Of a DNA stretch of 31,378 nucleotides, positions 28,567-31,378 are shown piece by piece; the first letter of the stretch is position 1; each line of letters starts with the position of its first letter. This stretch comes from Butyriboletus loyo (lineage: Eukaryota > Basidiomycota > Agaricomycetes > Boletales > Boletaceae), in NCBI GenBank assembly GCA_038093515.1, contig JBBPSI010000269.1, positions 1 through 31,378 of the forward strand, written 5' to 3'. Position numbers and translations under genes: made by a program. A model generated the notes under the pieces. That model was not told the origin of the DNA and made no database searches. It was given only the letters and a program-made list of their open reading frames with translations.

Positions 28567-29838
28567 TCACTGAGACGCTCCCTCGTTGAAGTCGTAGTCA
28601 TAAGGATCATCGGCAGGTAACTCCGCCCACGCGTCGTCCCGGAACGTGCAGTTGGCGACGATATGGCCAATGGCGCCGCATAAGCCGCAGACACGTTCTG
28701 GGCAAAACTCCTGTATATGACCAGGGGCGATGCGGTGACAGAACGGACAGGTGTAGTTGGGACAGTCTCTGCGGAAGTGGCCGACGGTCCCGCACTCGAA
28801 GCAGAGTTGCGGGCGGACGAGGCGAGGTCGAGTAAGGCCCGGGCTGGGGTCAGGAGATCTGTCGTCGACGACGATAGGGGAATCACGAGTGCCCCGGTTG
28901 GCGAGGTAGGGTGGCGGGGGTCCGTAGGAGGAGTCATTAGAGCTACCAGCTGCGACGGCAGGGGTAGTGACACGGGGAATGAGCTGGATGGCGGGCGTGC
29001 CTCGGCGGGTGGATGGTTGGGGGGTGACGGAGCGGACGGCTCTGTTGGCAATTCTTCGTCCGGCGGCAGTAAGGGTGACAGATCCTGGGATTGCTCCGAC
29101 CTGGAGTAACGCCTGGCGAGGTTGGCGACGCACTGTACGAGGCGGTAGGGGGGAGTGTCGACGAGCGACCTGGGGCTCGTCGACGTCGGTCCGAAAGGAC
29201 TCCAGGGACTCTCCTGTTGTCTCGCGAGACGAATCTGCTACCAACGTGGTTGCAGGAGAGTTTCGGACGGGTGGCGCTGGAACAGGTACAGGCGAAGGAG
29301 ATCTTGCCGGGGGAGGACGAGGCACTGGATTGGGGCCGCGAGCCATGGGACGGAGGTAGCCGATGCGGTCGGCGGAGTGGAGATAGAATTGCCGCTCTCT
29401 AGGAGCAAGCGCGATGAGGATGGGTCTAAGGACTGGAGCCAGAATACCTGGCAGGAGCTGATCGACCACGTAACCGAATCCTTCGGCGTGGAGGATGTCA
29501 AGGGTATAACCCCTAGCCTCCATCAAAGACGACTCAAGGGCGGCGGCATAGACGGGGGGTTGGTTGTCTGGGCATAAACGGGTGTGGACGGTGCGGGCGA
29601 GCGCGTAGGAACGGTAAAGGGAAGCGAGCGTGCGGAGGACGTAGTCTCCGGTGAAGTCCATACGCTGTTCCAAGGCGTAGGTGGCGACAGGATTTTCTAG
29701 AACGGCGGCGTACAGTACGCGGCGAGAGGACACTGGGAGACGCGAAGAGCGGACTGGGGGTTGTGGCGGAAGGGGGAGGTTCTCATTGTTGTCATTGGCG
29801 GCAGAGGAAGCGTTGTTTTCAACTGGGGAGATGGACAT
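28567..29838 (-). CDS. ORF3 of element B: zinc-knuckle protein after pol
   Basis: The ATG at 29838 (Met-Ser-Ile-Ser-Pro-Val-Glu-Asn-Asn) gives 423 residues and lies 10 bases after the pol stop, in a different frame; an open frame upstream only overlaps the end of pol. The N-terminal half has a Pro/Arg-rich start and a region with Leu-Tyr-Arg-Ser-Tyr-Ala-Leu-Ala that could be helical. A Pro/Ser/Arg-rich linker follows, then three zinc knuckles at residues about 346-359, 364-379 and 384-397 (CX2CX4HX4C, CX2CX6HX4C, CX2CX4HX4C) and an acidic tail. Knuckles normally mark a nucleocapsid or a nucleic-acid-binding protein. Location in the env position is unusual. The broken left copy (2-772) has the same layout. 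Termination-reinitiation after pol is a possible way to express it. Confidence 0.85.
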   Translation of the reverse strand: MSISPVENNASSAANDNNENLPLPPQPPVRSSRLPVSSRRVLYAAVLENPVATYALEQRMDFTGDYVLRTLASLYRSYALARTVHTRLCPDNQPPVYAAALESSLMEARGYTLDILHAEGFGYVVDQLLPGILAPVLRPILIALAPRERQFYLHSADRIGYLRPMARGPNPVPRPPPARSPSPVPVPAPPVRNSPATTLVADSSRETTGESLESFRTDVDEPQVARRHSPLPPRTVRRQPRQALLQVGAIPGSVTLTAAGRRIANRAVRSVTPQPSTRRGTPAIQLIPRVTTPAVAAGSSNDSSYGPPPPYLANRGTRDSPIVVDDRSPDPSPGLTRPRLVRPQLCFECGTVGHFRRDCPNYTCPFCHRIAPGHIQEFCPERVCGLCGAIGHIVANCTFRDDAWAELPADDPYDYDFNEGASQ

Positions 29839-29848
29839 TTTCGAGTGT

Positions 29849-31378
29849 TTACTGCGAAGATGGGGAGGGAAAGTCCTTCGGGTGGCGCAGCTTATAAGCC
29901 TTGAGCAAGGCCTGCGCATGGACCAGGTTCCCGTTTGGTTCCCAGGTGTTCTCTGCTGCGGAATATCCTTTCCAGGATACAAGGAATTGACGGCGTCCCT
30001 TCGAGCCGCGATGGGACAAGATCCGATCGATCTCGTACTCTTCATCTCCGTCTATTTCTTCCGGAGGAGGGTTTGTGAAATTCGGACCATGTTCCGCAGT
30101 TTCACGATAAGGGGTCAGGAGGGACGCATGGAAGACGTCATGGATCTTCCAGGTCGGTGGCAATCGGAGTTTGTATGCCACGGGAGATATCACCTGAGCG
30201 ATCTCGAATGGTCCTTCTCTCCTGGGCGCGAGCTTCTTCGACGGGTACCTGAGTCTCAGGTTTCGTCCTTCTAGCCAGACCTTTTCTCCAGTTTTCCACG
30301 GACGGAACTTGGACGAGATCCGTTCCTTCATCAGTCGTCGTGCTTTCTCATGTGCTTCTAACGCTTCTGTTTGGGCTCCCGTGAGTTCCGAAAGTCTAGA
30401 CTCGAGGGCGGGAAGGAACGTCTTTCCGATTGGAGGATAAGACCTCGGTTCGTATCTGACCATTAGAGAGAAAGGCGTTACGTTGGTTGACGAGTGAGTC
30501 ATGGAATTGTGGGAGAATTCGGCCATGGGAAGGAGCTCGGCCCATCGCTCCGGGTGGCCATTACAGAAGATCCGTAGGTAAGTCTCTAATTCCTGGTTGA
30601 CTCGTTCGGTCTCACCGTCGGTCTGGGGGTGATAGGCGGAGGAGAGAGCGAGGTCGTAATCCAGGAGCCTTGCGAGTTCTCTAGTGAAGGCGGATGCGAA
30701 TTGGGGACCTCGATCAGAGATACAGCGAGAGTGGAGGCCAAATCGGAGGAAGACGGTTTTGAAAAATAATTTGGCAACTCCTGCCGCGTCGATGTCTTTG
30801 TTGCAAGGGGAATAAATTACCCCCTTCGTAAGCCCATGGTCTACCACGACCATGACAGAATCATAACCCAGGGAAGGAGGAAGACCGGTGATGAGGTCGA
30901 CCGACACCTGTTCAAAGGGGCGAGAGGCCATGCTGGGTAGAGGAGTGAGAGGGGGTACGGTGGGATGGGTATTAACTTTATGCGCCTGACATACGGCGCA
31001 GCCTGAAACGAAACGGCGGACTAAATTAGCCATGCCTGGCCACCAATAATCGCGGTGCACCAGGTTCTGAGTGCGAAAGATGCCACCGTGACCGCCAGCG
31101 GGGCTTTCGTGTAGAGATCGGATGAGGTCGACGCGTGCATCTTCGGGGATGTAATGCTTCTTGCGGAAGTACAGCTCTTTCCCGTCAAAGTCCCAATCGC
31201 CAGCATTCATCTTGGGGAAAAGGGGGGAGTCCTCGTAGAGAGCCTGCATGCACCGTTTGATCATTGGGTCACTAGGGGTAGAAGCGGCGATCTTTTCAGC
31301 GAGGGCGACGTCGATCTTTCGAGCGAAAAGATTTTCTGGGAGAAGGGTGACTTCCTGATTGTCGGCGGAAGTGTCAAC
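29849..31378 (-). CDS. Pol of element B: integrase and chromodomain (5' part outside window)
   Basis: The frame is open from the right edge to TAA at 29849-29851, 509 visible codons. Numbering from the Met at 31264: HHCC finger His52, His59, Cys89, Cys92; catalytic Asp123, Asp184 and Glu220 (D-X60-D-X35-E, as expected for Ty3/gypsy integrase); GPF module near 351-353; chromodomain about 408-455 with Tyr410, Trp431 and Tyr434 in aromatic-cage positions. The chromodomain would bind methylated histone tails and steer insertion into heterochromatin, which fits its insertion into another element. No break is seen in the visible part. The true start, with RT and protease, lies outside. Confidence 0.92.
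   Translation of the reverse strand, partial: VDTSADNQEVTLLPENLFARKIDVALAEKIAASTPSDPMIKRCMQALYEDSPLFPKMNAGDWDFDGKELYFRKKHYIPEDARVDLIRSLHESPAGGHGGIFRTQNLVHRDYWWPGMANLVRRFVSGCAVCQAHKVNTHPTVPPLTPLPSMASRPFEQVSVDLITGLPPSLGYDSVMVVVDHGLTKGVIYSPCNKDIDAAGVAKLFFKTVFLRFGLHSRCISDRGPQFASAFTRELARLLDYDLALSSAYHPQTDGETERVNQELETYLRIFCNGHPERWAELLPMAEFSHNSMTHSSTNVTPFSLMVRYEPRSYPPIGKTFLPALESRLSELTGAQTEALEAHEKARRLMKERISSKFRPWKTGEKVWLEGRNLRLRYPSKKLAPRREGPFEIAQVISPVAYKLRLPPTWKIHDVFHASLLTPYRETAEHGPNFTNPPPEEIDGDEEYEIDRILSHRGSKGRRQFLVSWKGYSAAENTWEPNGNLVHAQALLKAYKLRHPKDFPSPSSQ

Larger units (their letters stand above)
28089..31378 (-). mobile_element. Element B, Ty3/gypsy chromovirus with extra 3' ORF, 3' part
   Basis: Reading leftwards: pol (integrase and chromodomain), zinc-knuckle ORF, polypurine tract, LTR. 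The frames are open throughout the visible part, so this is a fairly young copy nested in element A. Protease, RT, gag and the 5' LTR lie beyond the right edge. Confidence 0.9.

Noticed and set aside
28567..30045. A longer version of ORF3 starting at 30045
   Set aside because: The first 69 codons lie wholly or mostly over the pol end in another frame; the Met at 29838 just after the pol stop is the better start.

Overview
The window reads as repeat-rich genomic DNA of a mushroom-forming basidiomycete (Agaricomycetes). Three things point there: genes split by many introns of about 40-60 bp with GT/GC...AG borders, a multi-exon seven-helix membrane protein of the fungal DUF6533 type, and Ty3/gypsy elements with a C-terminal chromodomain. 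No bacterial-style operon, rRNA, tRNA or CRISPR array was found. Names come from recognising motifs by eye; no database search was possible.

Layout. (1) 1-1250: the 3' end of a Ty3/gypsy element on the + strand, namely a broken zinc-knuckle ORF, a polypurine tract and a 427-bp LTR. It abuts a fragment (1251-1430) of a second LTR-like repeat. (2) About 1.4-23.5 kb: a mosaic of duplicated, inverted and decayed gene modules. Its core is six copies of one DUF6533-type gene. The copy at 6865-8697 (+) and the copy at 12483-14303 (-) can be spliced in silico to about 352 codons. The copy at 19959-21781 is nearly complete but has lost intron 1 borders. The copies at 3162-4070, 9590-10296 and 11802-12165 are clear pseudogenes. 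Other modules recur around them: E (5.3-6.1, 14.5-15.35, 19.6 kb), F/H (1.7, 4.6-5.3, 6.1-6.4, 11.2-11.65, 16.3-16.9 kb) and G (10.4-11.2 and 22.0-22.7 kb, minus strand). An E-box palindrome TCACGTGA recurs at F and G starts. (3) 23.6-31.4 kb: nested LTR elements. A solo 427-bp LTR with a perfect 5-bp target duplication sits in the LTR-like repeat. Element A (LTR 25062-25878, pol on the minus strand, frameshifted) has been split inside reverse transcriptase by element B (LTR 28089-28515, zinc-knuckle ORF, pol running off the right edge).

How it fits together. The interior looks like a membrane-protein family expanded by segmental duplication and inversion between retroelements; the same two repeats occur at both sides of the interior. 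The least ordinary points are: an extra zinc-knuckle ORF placed after integrase/chromodomain and just before the 3' LTR in element B and its left-hand relative, but absent in element A; a conserved 14-nt microexon; an exon junction in the DUF6533 gene that seems to need a 2-nt exon; and a strong 54-nt hairpin next to an E-box.
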